From: Plantactinospora soyae
GTDB lineage: Bacteria; Actinomycetota; Actinomycetes; Mycobacteriales; Micromonosporaceae
Direction: 5' to 3'
Assembly (NCBI RefSeq): GCF_014874095.1
Contig: NZ_JADBEB010000001.1
Span: 8,804,001 to 8,868,000, forward strand
Length of the DNA stretch: 64,000 nucleotides
A program made the translations under genes and the position numbers. Under the pieces are notes generated by a model. It was not told the origin of the DNA, searched no databases, and was given only the letters and a program-made list of their open reading frames with translations. This document shows positions 7,375 to 16,679 of the stretch, piece by piece; position 1 is the stretch's first letter, and every line of letters begins with the position of its first letter.

Positions 7375-8031
7375 ATGGCATCGCTGACCGCAGCCGGCGG
7401 CACCGGATCGGTCCGGCCGGGCGCGGTCGGCCCACGGAAGCTGCCCCGCCCGACTCCGGCCGAGCTGGCCGCGGCGGCCGACCTGCTGCTACCGGACCTG
7501 ATCGGCCCGGATCTGGACGTACTCTTCTGCGGAATCAACCCCGGGCTCTACTCCGCCGCGACCGCGCGGCACTTCGCCCGCCCCGGGAACCGCTTCTGGC
7601 CGGCCCTGCACCGCGGCGGATTCACCCCGCACCTGGTCGACCCCGCCGACCAGGCGGAGCTGCTCGGGTACGGGCTGGGCATCACGAACCTGGCGGACCG
7701 GGCCAGCGCCCGGGCCGACGAGCTGACCCGGGACGAACTCGCCGAGGGCGGTCGCCGGTTGGTCGACAAGATCCGGCGTCACCGGCCCCGCTGGGTGGCC
7801 GTACTCGGCATCACCGCGTACCGGATCGCATTCGACCGGCGGACGGCGCTGCTCGGCCGGCAGGACGGGACGCTCGGTGGCGCCGAAGTCTGGGTACTGC
7901 CGAACCCGAGCGGACTGAACGCGCACTTCACGCCGGACGCACTGGCCGCCGAGTTCGCGGCCCTACGGGCGGCGGTGGGCGGGCCGGTCAGCCGGCGGCG
8001 CTCACCTCGATCTCGACCGGCCAACCGCTGA
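7375..8031 (+). CDS. mug: Mismatch-specific DNA glycosylase (Mug/TDG family)
   Basis: A 218-residue G:T/U mismatch glycosylase that removes uracil or thymine opposite guanine in base-excision repair. The family motif GINPGLYSAATARHFARPGN carries the catalytic Asn, and the second motif NPSGLNAHF closes the active site. Length is near the usual 170-220. I chose ATG 7375, with AGGA about nine bases upstream; the frame opens earlier at 7309. The last 15 residues are Arg/Ser-rich and unlike the family. It converges on the ABC exporter gene with 28 bases between stops. Confidence 0.85.
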   Translation: MASLTAAGGTGSVRPGAVGPRKLPRPTPAELAAAADLLLPDLIGPDLDVLFCGINPGLYSAATARHFARPGNRFWPALHRGGFTPHLVDPADQAELLGYGLGITNLADRASARADELTRDELAEGGRRLVDKIRRHRPRWVAVLGITAYRIAFDRRTALLGRQDGTLGGAEVWVLPNPSGLNAHFTPDALAAEFAALRAAVGGPVSRRRSPRSRPANR

Positions 8032-8059
8032 CCGGTGTCCCGGCGACGATCGCCGGAGG

Positions 8060-10027
8060 TCAGACCGGGTCGTAGTCGGGACGCGGCACCGTGATCATCG
8101 GTTCGGGGCCGACCGCGTCGACGTACGGGGCCGGAGAGTCGGCGACGGCGAACTGCGTCCGGTACAACTCGGCGTACAGGCCGCCGACGGCCACCAACTC
8201 GTCGTGCCGGCCACGCTCGACGATCCGCCCGTGATCCATGACCAGGATCTGGTCCGCCTCCCGTACGGTCGACAGCCGGTGCGCGATGACCAGTGCGGTA
8301 CGGCCGCTCAACGCCACCGAGAGCGCCCGCTGCACCGCCGCCTCCGACTCGGAGTCCAGGTGTGCGGTGGCCTCGTCGAGGATCACGATCGACGGGGCCT
8401 TGAGCAGCAGCCGGGCGATCGCGATCCGCTGCTTCTCGCCACCGGAGAACCGGTAGCCGCGTTCGCCGACCATGGTGTCGAGCCCGTCCGGCAGTTCCCG
8501 GACCAGTTCCTCGACCTGTGCACCGCGCAACGCCGCCCAGAGTTCGTCGTCGCTCGCGTCCGGTTTGGCGTACCGGAGGTTCTCCGCGATCGTCTCGTGG
8601 AACAGGTGCGAATCCTGGGTCACCACACCGATCGTGTCGCGCAGCGAGTCCGCGGTGGCGTTCCGGACGTCCACCCCGCCGACCCGGACCTCTCCGTCGG
8701 TCACGTCGTAGACCCGGGAGACCAGCATCGAGGTGGTGGACTTGCCGGCGCCGGACGGTCCGACCAGCGCCACCATCTGCCCCGGCTCGACGGTGAACGA
8801 GACCCCGCGCAGCACTGGCTCGTTGACCGTCCGGTCCAGGGCGGCGACGTCCTCCAGCGAGGCGAGCGACACCTCGGCGGCGGTCGGGTAGCGGAACCGA
8901 ACGTCCCGGAACTCCAGTCGGCCCGCGCCGCGCGGGATGGCGACGGCGTCCGGCTTCTCCGCGATGGACGGGGTGAGGTCGAGCACCTCGAAGACCCGGT
9001 CGAAGGAGACCAGTGCGCTCATCACGTCGACCCGGACGTTCGACAGCGCGGTCAGCGGACCGTAGAGGCGGGTCAGCAGCAGGGCGAGGGTGACCACCGT
9101 GCCGGCGCTCACGTTGCCGCGTACCGCGAGCCAGCCGCCGAGGCCGTAGGTCAGCGCCTGGGCCAGCGAGGCGACAAGCAGCATCGCGACGAAGAAGGTC
9201 CGGGAGTACATCGCGGACTGGATGCCGATGTCGCGGACCCGTTCGGCCCGGTCCCCGAACCGGCGTGCCTCGACGTCCGGCCGGCCGAAGAGCTTGACCA
9301 GCAGCGCGCCGGCCACCCCGAACCGCTCGGTCATGGTCGCGTTCATCTTCGCGTCGAGGTCGTACGACTCCCGGGTGATCTCCGCCAGGCGCTTGCCGAC
9401 CCGCCGGGCCGGAATGATGAAGATCGGCAGCAGTACCAGGGAGAGCGCGGTGATCTGCCAGGAGAGCGTGAACATGACGCCGGCGGTGAGCACCAGTTGG
9501 ATGATGTTGCTGACCACCCCGGACAGGGTGCTGGTGAAGGCCCGTTGGGCGCCCGTCACGTCGTTGTTGATCCGGCTGACCAGTGCACCGGTCTGGGTCC
9601 GGGTGAAGAACTGCAGGGGCATCCGCTGGACGTGGTCGTAGACCCGGGTCCGCAGGTCGAGGATGATCCCTTCGCCGATCCGGGCCGAGTACCAGCGCTG
9701 GGCCAGCGAGAGCAGCGCGTCCACCACCGCGAGGCCGGCGATCACCAGGGCCAGAATGATGACCAGGCGGCCCGCGTCCGACTTGCCCCCGGAGATGGCG
9801 TTGATGACGTCGCCGGCCAGCACCGGGGTCGCCACCCCGATGATCGCGGCGAAGACCACGGTGACCAGGAACACCCCGATGTCGCGCCGGTAGGGACGGG
9901 CGAACTCGACGATCCGTCGGACGCCGCGCCGGGTGACCCGGTGGGCGGTGACCTCGTCGCCGTTGCGGAGCGATCGCAGCATGCCCCAACCGCCCATGCC
10001 GCCACCGGAGCCCATCCCGTTCACCAC
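8060..10027 (-). CDS. ABC transporter, fused permease and ATPase (exporter type)
   Basis: A 655-residue half-transporter of the MsbA/multidrug exporter class. The N-terminal ~330 residues form the six-helix transmembrane domain (for example GVFLVTVVFAAIIGVATPVL). The nucleotide-binding domain has Walker A GPSGAGKST, Q-loop VVTQDSHLF, signature FSGGEKQR, Walker B SIVILDEATAHLD and the H-loop IAHRLSTV. It works as a dimer in the membrane; substrate unknown. The GTG start at 10027 follows GGGAGG by nine bases. The first ~15 residues are Gly/Met-rich. It is monocistronic, with a 133-base upstream gap. Confidence 0.9.
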   Translation of the reverse strand: MVNGMGSGGGMGGWGMLRSLRNGDEVTAHRVTRRGVRRIVEFARPYRRDIGVFLVTVVFAAIIGVATPVLAGDVINAISGGKSDAGRLVIILALVIAGLAVVDALLSLAQRWYSARIGEGIILDLRTRVYDHVQRMPLQFFTRTQTGALVSRINNDVTGAQRAFTSTLSGVVSNIIQLVLTAGVMFTLSWQITALSLVLLPIFIIPARRVGKRLAEITRESYDLDAKMNATMTERFGVAGALLVKLFGRPDVEARRFGDRAERVRDIGIQSAMYSRTFFVAMLLVASLAQALTYGLGGWLAVRGNVSAGTVVTLALLLTRLYGPLTALSNVRVDVMSALVSFDRVFEVLDLTPSIAEKPDAVAIPRGAGRLEFRDVRFRYPTAAEVSLASLEDVAALDRTVNEPVLRGVSFTVEPGQMVALVGPSGAGKSTTSMLVSRVYDVTDGEVRVGGVDVRNATADSLRDTIGVVTQDSHLFHETIAENLRYAKPDASDDELWAALRGAQVEELVRELPDGLDTMVGERGYRFSGGEKQRIAIARLLLKAPSIVILDEATAHLDSESEAAVQRALSVALSGRTALVIAHRLSTVREADQILVMDHGRIVERGRHDELVAVGGLYAELYRTQFAVADSPAPYVDAVGPEPMITVPRPDYDPV

Positions 10028-10160
10028 GCACGACCTCCCACTCTTCGACTACTACGACAACCGGAGTGGCGGCCCGAATCTTCCCGAATGGTCCTCCAAG
10101 ATCGAATTTATCGGACGCGCCATCGGCGTCCAGGCTATTCGCCGGCTCTGACAGGTCCGG

Positions 10161-10922
10161 CTATTCACCGGCCCCGACAAGATCACGGAAGCGGCGGGCC
10201 TGCGCCTCGCGCTCGGCCCGCTGCTGGTCCGCCGGGGAGCGGCCGGCCGCGCCGGCCAGCAGGGCCTTGATCTCCACCACCGCGTTCCGGTTGCCGGCCA
10301 GGATCGCCCCGACGAGATCCTCGACCGCCGCGTCGAGTTCGGTCGGCGGTACGACCACGGTCGCCAGGCCGAGCCGTTCGGCCTCGACCGCGTCGATCCG
10401 CCGACCGGTGACGCAGATCTCCAGGGCCCGGGCGTATCCGACCAGGTCCACCAGACGCTTCGTACCGGCGAGGTCGGGCACCAGGCCGAGGGCGACCTCG
10501 GCCATCGAGAACCTGGCGTCGTCGGTCAGCACCCGGAGATCGCAGGCAAGCGCGAGTTGGAAACCCGCGCCGATCGCATGGCCCTGCACCGCCGCGATCG
10601 AGAGAAGATCGGGGCGGTGCAGCCAGGTGAATCCAGCCTGGAATCCGGCAATGCGATCGGCACACTCCTCCGGTGACAGCGCAGCCAGCACCGCCAGCGA
10701 GTTCTCCGCAGCCGGGTCGTTGACCACCGACAGGTCGAGCCCAGCGGAAAAGGCTCGACCCTCGCCCCGCACCACCACGACCCGTACGTCGCCTGGGAGA
10801 TCCCGGGAGAAGTCATACATCGCCCGCCACATCTCGGGCGTCTGTGCGTTGAGTACGTCGGGCCGGCACAACGTCACTGTCGCGACCGGCCCGTCGCAAT
10901 TCAGTCGTACGCCGACGGTCAC
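10161..10922 (-). CDS. Enoyl-CoA hydratase/isomerase family protein
   Basis: A 253-residue crotonase-fold protein. The oxyanion-hole segments are GRAFSAGLDLS and GHAIGAGFQLALACDLRV, followed by ARFSMAEVALGLVPDLAGT; the second catalytic acid position reads D rather than the usual G/E pattern. It probably hydrates or isomerises an enoyl-CoA in lipid breakdown. GTG 10922 matches family N-termini; the frame extends into the upstream HTH gene, so the longer start is unlikely. It follows the HTH gene by 46 bases on the same strand, probably as an operon, an arrangement I recall from other actinomycetes. Confidence 0.85.
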   Translation of the reverse strand: MTVGVRLNCDGPVATVTLCRPDVLNAQTPEMWRAMYDFSRDLPGDVRVVVVRGEGRAFSAGLDLSVVNDPAAENSLAVLAALSPEECADRIAGFQAGFTWLHRPDLLSIAAVQGHAIGAGFQLALACDLRVLTDDARFSMAEVALGLVPDLAGTKRLVDLVGYARALEICVTGRRIDAVEAERLGLATVVVPPTELDAAVEDLVGAILAGNRNAVVEIKALLAGAAGRSPADQQRAEREAQARRFRDLVGAGE

Positions 10923-10968
10923 GAATGAATCCGCGGGCGTTCGGGTCCGGACCAGGCTGCTGAGCGGG

Positions 10969-11196
10969 TCACGCCTTCTTACGACGACGAGCGCCGCCAC
11001 GCTGACGAAGCTGTACACCAGACTCGGTGAGCACCCGGTGGATGAACCCGTAGGAACGGCCGGTCGAGGCCGCCAGGGCGCGGATGCTTTCGCCGGAGGT
11101 ATACCGCTTGACCAGGTCCTTGGCGAGCGTCTGGCGCTCGGCTCCGACGATCCGGCGACCCTTCTCAGTGCTGGTGGCTGTGCCAGTGGCTGCCAT
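10969..11196 (-). CDS. Small conserved helix-turn-helix protein
   Basis: A 75-residue basic protein that is nearly all one helix-turn-helix: LAKDLVKRYTSGESIRALAA followed by STGRSYGFIHRVLTESG, and a basic tail RQRGGARRRKKA. This resolvase-like HTH occurs in almost identical form across many actinobacteria, usually near an enoyl-CoA hydratase and an ABC-F gene, as here. It is probably a DNA-binding protein, but its targets are unknown. The start is ATG 11196. Confidence 0.85.
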   Translation of the reverse strand: MAATGTATSTEKGRRIVGAERQTLAKDLVKRYTSGESIRALAASTGRSYGFIHRVLTESGVQLRQRGGARRRKKA

Positions 11197-11420
11197 GTTG
11201 ATTCCTCACGTCCCAGACTGTGCGGTTCGATACGGTCCCACCTATTAGACCGCCTCGAACGATCATGCGCTAGATATCAACTCTTCGCCAACCGACACGC
11301 ACAGCAGTGTCAGTTTCCCGATTGAGTGATTGCGCGGTCCGCGCCATCCCTCCTCACCGGGGAGTTTCCGCTGCACCTCAGCGGCGGTATGGGTCCCGCC
11401 CGGTCGGTTGCCGACCCGCA

Positions 11421-11550
11421 CGGTCGGGATTTTCGCACCCGCCGGTCGAGTTTCCTTCCGACGCGGTCGGAGTTTCGCTCGCCGCCGATCGAGTTTCCAT
11501 CCCCGCCCGCGAAGTTCAGCTCGCCGTCGGTCGGGTTTCCGTCTTCCGCT
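11421..11550. repeat. Degenerate ~22-bp tandem repeat in a 410-bp gene-free stretch
   Basis: About six imperfect units with the core G(A/G)GTTTCC begin near 11427, 11448, 11470, 11491, 11511 and 11533, a spacing of 20-22 bases. Representative units are GGTCGAGTTTCCTTCCGACG and GATCGAGTTTCCATCCCCGC. The period is not a multiple of three, so it is unlikely to be coding. The whole interval 11197-11606 holds no gene I can support. It must contain the promoters of the leftward HTH gene and the rightward CadD-like gene. Confidence 0.65.
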
Positions 11551-11606
11551 CGGATTCAGTCAGACGGATTCCGCAGAATGGTGATCGACCCCCTACGGTG
11601 TCGCAT

Positions 11607-12209
11607 GTGGCAGATCAAGTCGGCATCCTGGCAAGCGCGGTGGCCATCTTCGCCGGCACCAACATCGACGACATTGTCGTACTCACGGTCCTCTTCGTGA
11701 CCTCGCGCACGGCGGGCCGCCCGCGAACCTGGCAGATCGTCGTCGGTCAGTACGGCGGAATCGGGGTTCTGGTGGCCGCCAGCCTGGCGGGAGCGGCCGG
11801 GCTGCTGGTGGTGCCGGACCCGTGGACCGGCCTTCTCGGGTTGCTGCCGCTGGCGCTCGGCGTACGGGCCCTGCTGCGCCGGACCGACGACGACCCGGAC
11901 ACCCCGAAGGTGGTCACCGGGGCGCTCGGGGTGGCCGGGGTGACGATCGCCAACGGCGCGGACAACATCGCCGTCTACGTACCGGTGTTCCGGGCCCTCG
12001 GTCCGGCCGAGGTCGGAACGTACCTGCTGGTCTTCGTCGGGCTGATCGCGCTCTGGTGCGCGGCGGCCGCCTGGCTGGGCGGCCACCGCCGGGTGATCCG
12101 GCTCGTCGGCCGGGTGGGCCACTGGCTCGTGCCGGTGGTCTTCATCGGCATCGGACTGGTCATCCTGGTCGGCTCCGGCGTGCTCGGCCGGCTCACCGGA
12201 CTCGGCTGA
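11607..12209 (+). CDS. CadD-like cadmium resistance transporter family protein
   Basis: A protein of about 200 residues with five to six predicted membrane helices. It matches the CadD/LysE-superfamily pattern: FAGTNIDDIVVLTVLF near the N-terminus and ANGADNIAVYVPVF in the middle, both with the paired acidic residues of the family. It probably exports Cd2+ or another divalent cation; the substrate is inferred from family only. The start is uncertain: GTG 11607 (used here) or GTG 11598. Neither has a Shine-Dalgarno sequence, so the mRNA may be leaderless. It converges on the ABC-F gene. Confidence 0.8.
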   Translation: MADQVGILASAVAIFAGTNIDDIVVLTVLFVTSRTAGRPRTWQIVVGQYGGIGVLVAASLAGAAGLLVVPDPWTGLLGLLPLALGVRALLRRTDDDPDTPKVVTGALGVAGVTIANGADNIAVYVPVFRALGPAEVGTYLLVFVGLIALWCAAAAWLGGHRRVIRLVGRVGHWLVPVVFIGIGLVILVGSGVLGRLTGLG

Positions 12210-12245
12210 CCGCCAAGGCGATCCGGGCCGGCCGGCGCGGCGGGG

Positions 12246-13853
<1,608 letters not shown>

Positions 13854-14060
13854 CTCGGAGAACTCGCTCTCGGGGTCGAAGGCTGACTCAGGGCACACAA
13901 ACCAGCCGGCGGATCTCGTCGATCCGTCGGCGCGGGGCGTTCAGCCTTCGCAGAGCAGCACGGAACCGATTGTACCGGGCGGCTCGGCGGAGCCGTCCAC
14001 GGATTACCAATCAAGATCAACGGGTATCGCCAACACCAAAATCGGGCGATCGGGGTTGTG

Positions 14061-14963
14061 ATGGAACTCAACGAGGACGCACGCATCGATACCAGCCAGG
14101 TGGAGGACCGGCGCGGGTCCGGCGGCGGCGGGGTGGCCGGGATCCCCATCTCCGGCCGGGGCGGCCTGATCGGCCTGGTGATCACGGTCCTGGTGGCGCT
14201 GGCCGGCGGTGGCTTCGGAATCAGCCAGCTGACCGGGGACGGCGGGGACCAGGGCGACAACACCGCGCTCGAGCAGCGGTGCAACGCCGAGGACGCCCTC
14301 CGACACCTCGACTGTCGCAACAACCTTTTCATCAACTCCATCCAGTCGTACTGGCAGCGGGCGTTGCCGGAGCACTTCGACCGGCCGTACCAGCAGTCCG
14401 ACACGGTCTTCTTCGAGCAGGCGGTGAGCAGCGGCTGTGGCCAGGCCGACTCGGGCGTGGGGCCGTTCTACTGCCCCCTCGACGACAAGGTCTACATCGA
14501 CCTGAGCTTCTACCGGGTACTCGCCGAACAACTGGGCGCCCCCGGCGAGTTCGCCCAGCCGTACGTCCTGGCGCACGAGTACGGCCACCACGTGCAGGAC
14601 CTGCTCGGCACCGAGGCGCGGGTACGCGGGCAGCGGGAACAGAGCCCGGACGACGCCAACCGGCTCTCGGTGCTGCTCGAACTCCAGGCGGACTGCTACG
14701 CGGGCGCCTGGGCGAAGAACGCCACCGGTACCGCCGACGAGCGGGGTGTGAAGATCTTCACCAGCCTCAGCGACCAGGACATCCAGGAGGGCCTGGACAC
14801 GGCGGCGGCGATCGGCGACGACGCGATCCAGCGCAGGTCCGGCGGCCGGATCGACGAGTCGCAGTTCACCCACGGCAGTTCGGCGGACCGGCAGAAGTGG
14901 TTCAACACCGGCTACCAGAATGGCAACCCGACCGCCTGCGACACCTTCCAGAACGCCCGCTGA
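14061..14963 (+). CDS. Neutral zinc metallopeptidase (YpfJ family)
   Basis: A 300-residue membrane-anchored metallopeptidase. After a short Gly-rich cytosolic segment there is one transmembrane helix (GGLIGLVITVLVALAGGGFG). The extracellular domain follows, with the HExxH site LAHEYGHHVQDLLG and a downstream ELQADCYAGAW motif supplying the third ligand. The four-cysteine pattern suggests disulfides. Its physiological substrate is unknown. Start is ATG 14061, or GTG 14058 directly before it; GGGG lies 5-8 bases upstream. A strong terminator hairpin follows at 15004-15034. Confidence 0.88.
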   Translation: MELNEDARIDTSQVEDRRGSGGGGVAGIPISGRGGLIGLVITVLVALAGGGFGISQLTGDGGDQGDNTALEQRCNAEDALRHLDCRNNLFINSIQSYWQRALPEHFDRPYQQSDTVFFEQAVSSGCGQADSGVGPFYCPLDDKVYIDLSFYRVLAEQLGAPGEFAQPYVLAHEYGHHVQDLLGTEARVRGQREQSPDDANRLSVLLELQADCYAGAWAKNATGTADERGVKIFTSLSDQDIQEGLDTAAAIGDDAIQRRSGGRIDESQFTHGSSADRQKWFNTGYQNGNPTACDTFQNAR

Positions 14964-15003
14964 GCCCGGCCGGCTCTCCGCTGGGCAACCGGATCGCCGC
15001 CGA

Positions 15004-15034
15004 CCGGTCGGGGCCCGAGGCCGGCCCCGACCGG
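15004..15034. terminator. Bidirectional hairpin terminator
   Basis: CCGGTCGGGGCC (15004-15015) and GGCCCCGACCGG (15023-15034) are perfectly complementary 12-base arms around a 7-base loop. It lies between the converging metallopeptidase and acVLRF1 genes. There is no T-run on either side, as is usual in high-GC actinomycetes. Confidence 0.75.
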
Positions 15035-15065
15035 GGGCGGGAGCGGTGGCGTCGCGGCCGTACCC

Positions 15066-15716
15066 TCACTGCGGGTCCCGGACCAGCACGCGTACCGCGC
15101 GGGCGGCGGTGACCGCGTCGACCAGGACCGCGTGTCGGGGTTCGGGCACGTCGAGCAGCCGTTCCGCGCGCAGCGGCACCAGCGGCGCCAGCCGCCGGTC
15201 GGCGAGGATCCCGTCCACCGCCAGCCGGTCGCCGCCGCCCACCACCGCCGCGAGCCGGTCGGCCTCCGGCAGCAGCAGCCGGACCGCCAACTCGGCCGCG
15301 TCCGCCATGGCCGCCTTCGCCTGGTTGTCCCGCCGCCGGGCGAAGCGCTGCTGGGACCAGCCACCGGCGGCGGTACGGCCCTGCACGTACCGCCTGTCCA
15401 CCTTGGAGACCACGAGCCGTTCGCCGTCGGCGACCCCGACCGCGACCGCGCCCTTGCGGGCCAGCAGCAGGCCCAACCGGCGCGGTGCCTGGACGGCCGC
15501 GAGGAATCCGGCCAGGTCCTCGGCGCCGGGCACCCCCGGCGGCGGATGCAGCACCGCGGTGGTGCCGTCCGGGGCGGCGAGCCGGAGCCCGTCCGGCACC
15601 GGGCCGGTCTCCGGCGGTCCGCCGTGGCGCTCGGTGAAGCCCTCGATCCAGCGCACCATCCGGGCCGGCGGGACGTCCACCCAGCGGCCACCCCCGGCAG
15701 CGGGTCGGCTGTTCAT
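15066..15716 (-). CDS. acVLRF1-family peptidyl-tRNA hydrolase (Vms1-like release factor)
   Basis: A 216-residue protein of the actinobacterial Vms1-like release factor 1 family, the eRF1/VLRF1 fold that hydrolyses peptidyl-tRNA on stalled ribosomes. The loop AAGGWSQQRFARRRDNQA corresponds to the family GGQSQQRFxRxRxNQ signature, with Trp where many members have Gln. The C-terminus (AVLVDAVTAARAVRVLVRD) matches family ends. The start is ATG 15716; a GTG six codons earlier is possible. The LysE-like gene lies 30 bases upstream on the same strand. Confidence 0.8.
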   Translation of the reverse strand: MNSRPAAGGGRWVDVPPARMVRWIEGFTERHGGPPETGPVPDGLRLAAPDGTTAVLHPPPGVPGAEDLAGFLAAVQAPRRLGLLLARKGAVAVGVADGERLVVSKVDRRYVQGRTAAGGWSQQRFARRRDNQAKAAMADAAELAVRLLLPEADRLAAVVGGGDRLAVDGILADRRLAPLVPLRAERLLDVPEPRHAVLVDAVTAARAVRVLVRDPQ

Positions 15717-15746
15717 CACCAGACCGTACGGCACCGTCCAGCCGGA

Positions 15747-16373
15747 TCAGCGCAGCAGCAGTTCGACAGCGAGCACCACGATCAGGGTGCTGGAGACGAG
15801 CGCGGTGGCCAGCCGACCCCGGGGCCCGGCCAGCAGCCGGCCGAGCAGCGAGCCGCCGGAGGCGACCAGCAACTGCCAACTCGCCGACGCACCGAACGCC
15901 GCCGCCACGAACGCCAGTTCCTCGCCCGCCGACCAGTCCACGGCGGCCTGCCGTCCGATCACCAGCGCGGCGAAGTAGAGGACCGTCAACGGGTTCAGCA
16001 GGGTCAGCGCCAGCAACCCGCCGTACGCCCGGGCCGGGGTGCCCAGGCTGCGGTCGGTGACGGCGACCCGGCCCTGGTCACGCCGATGCCGGAGGGCGCC
16101 GTACGCACCCGAGGCCGCCAGCCCGAGCAGTACGGCGACGGCGGTCCAGCGCAGCGGCTCGGCGACCGGCTCGATCAGGCCGGCGAGGGCGGCGCCACCG
16201 AGCACTGCGACGGCGGCGTAGAGCCCGTCGGCGGTGGCCACCCCCAGGGCCGCCGCCGCGCCCACCCGGATCGAGGTCCGCGCGGCCAGGCCGATCACGA
16301 GGATCGCGATGGCCCCGACGGGTACGGCGACGCCGTACCCGGCCAGCAGGCCGGCGACGAACGCGTCGGTCAC
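15747..16373 (-). CDS. LysE family transporter
   Basis: A 208-residue integral membrane protein with about six helices. The N-terminal VAGLLAGYGVAVPVGAIAIL and the later LALTLLNPLTVLYF (an N-P motif in a helix) are typical of LysE/RhtB amino acid exporters. The substrate is unknown. GTG 16373 puts the first helix at the very N-terminus, as in the family; the frame opens 36 codons earlier in Arg-rich sequence without similarity. It is probably co-transcribed with the acVLRF1 gene. Confidence 0.82.
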   Translation of the reverse strand: MTDAFVAGLLAGYGVAVPVGAIAILVIGLAARTSIRVGAAAALGVATADGLYAAVAVLGGAALAGLIEPVAEPLRWTAVAVLLGLAASGAYGALRHRRDQGRVAVTDRSLGTPARAYGGLLALTLLNPLTVLYFAALVIGRQAAVDWSAGEELAFVAAAFGASASWQLLVASGGSLLGRLLAGPRGRLATALVSSTLIVVLAVELLLR

Positions 16374-16595
16374 GACGGCTGCGGGTCGATCCACACCGGA
16401 CCGGCGCACCGCTGCTGTCGCCGGGCGGCCGAAGCCACGACGGCGGAAGCACGGGTGCGGAGGGTCGGCGTGATCATGCACCGATTCTGACCGGTAGCGA
16501 GCGGCCCCGCGACGGATTATCGGGCCAGGGCCCGGCCCCCGCGGCGCGGCCGGATCGCCCGCCCGGGACGGAACCGCGATCGGGCGCTGCCGGTC

Positions 16596-16649
16596 TATCT
16601 ATCGACAGCGTGAGATAGATACCATTTGGAACCTGAGTGTCCTTCAGGT
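16596..16649. promoter_or_regulatory. Two inverted repeats in the 306-bp gap before the secreted acylase
   Basis: TATCTATC (16596-16603) pairs with GATAGATA (16614-16621) across ten bases, and ACCTGA (16631-16636) pairs with TCAGGT (16644-16649) across seven. Both are AT-richer than their surroundings and end 31 bases before the acylase start. The first looks like an operator for a dimeric regulator. The rest of the interval 16374-16679 shows no gene. Confidence 0.55.
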
Positions 16650-16679
16650 ATGCCCGGACGCCGGCGGAAGGATTCCCCC

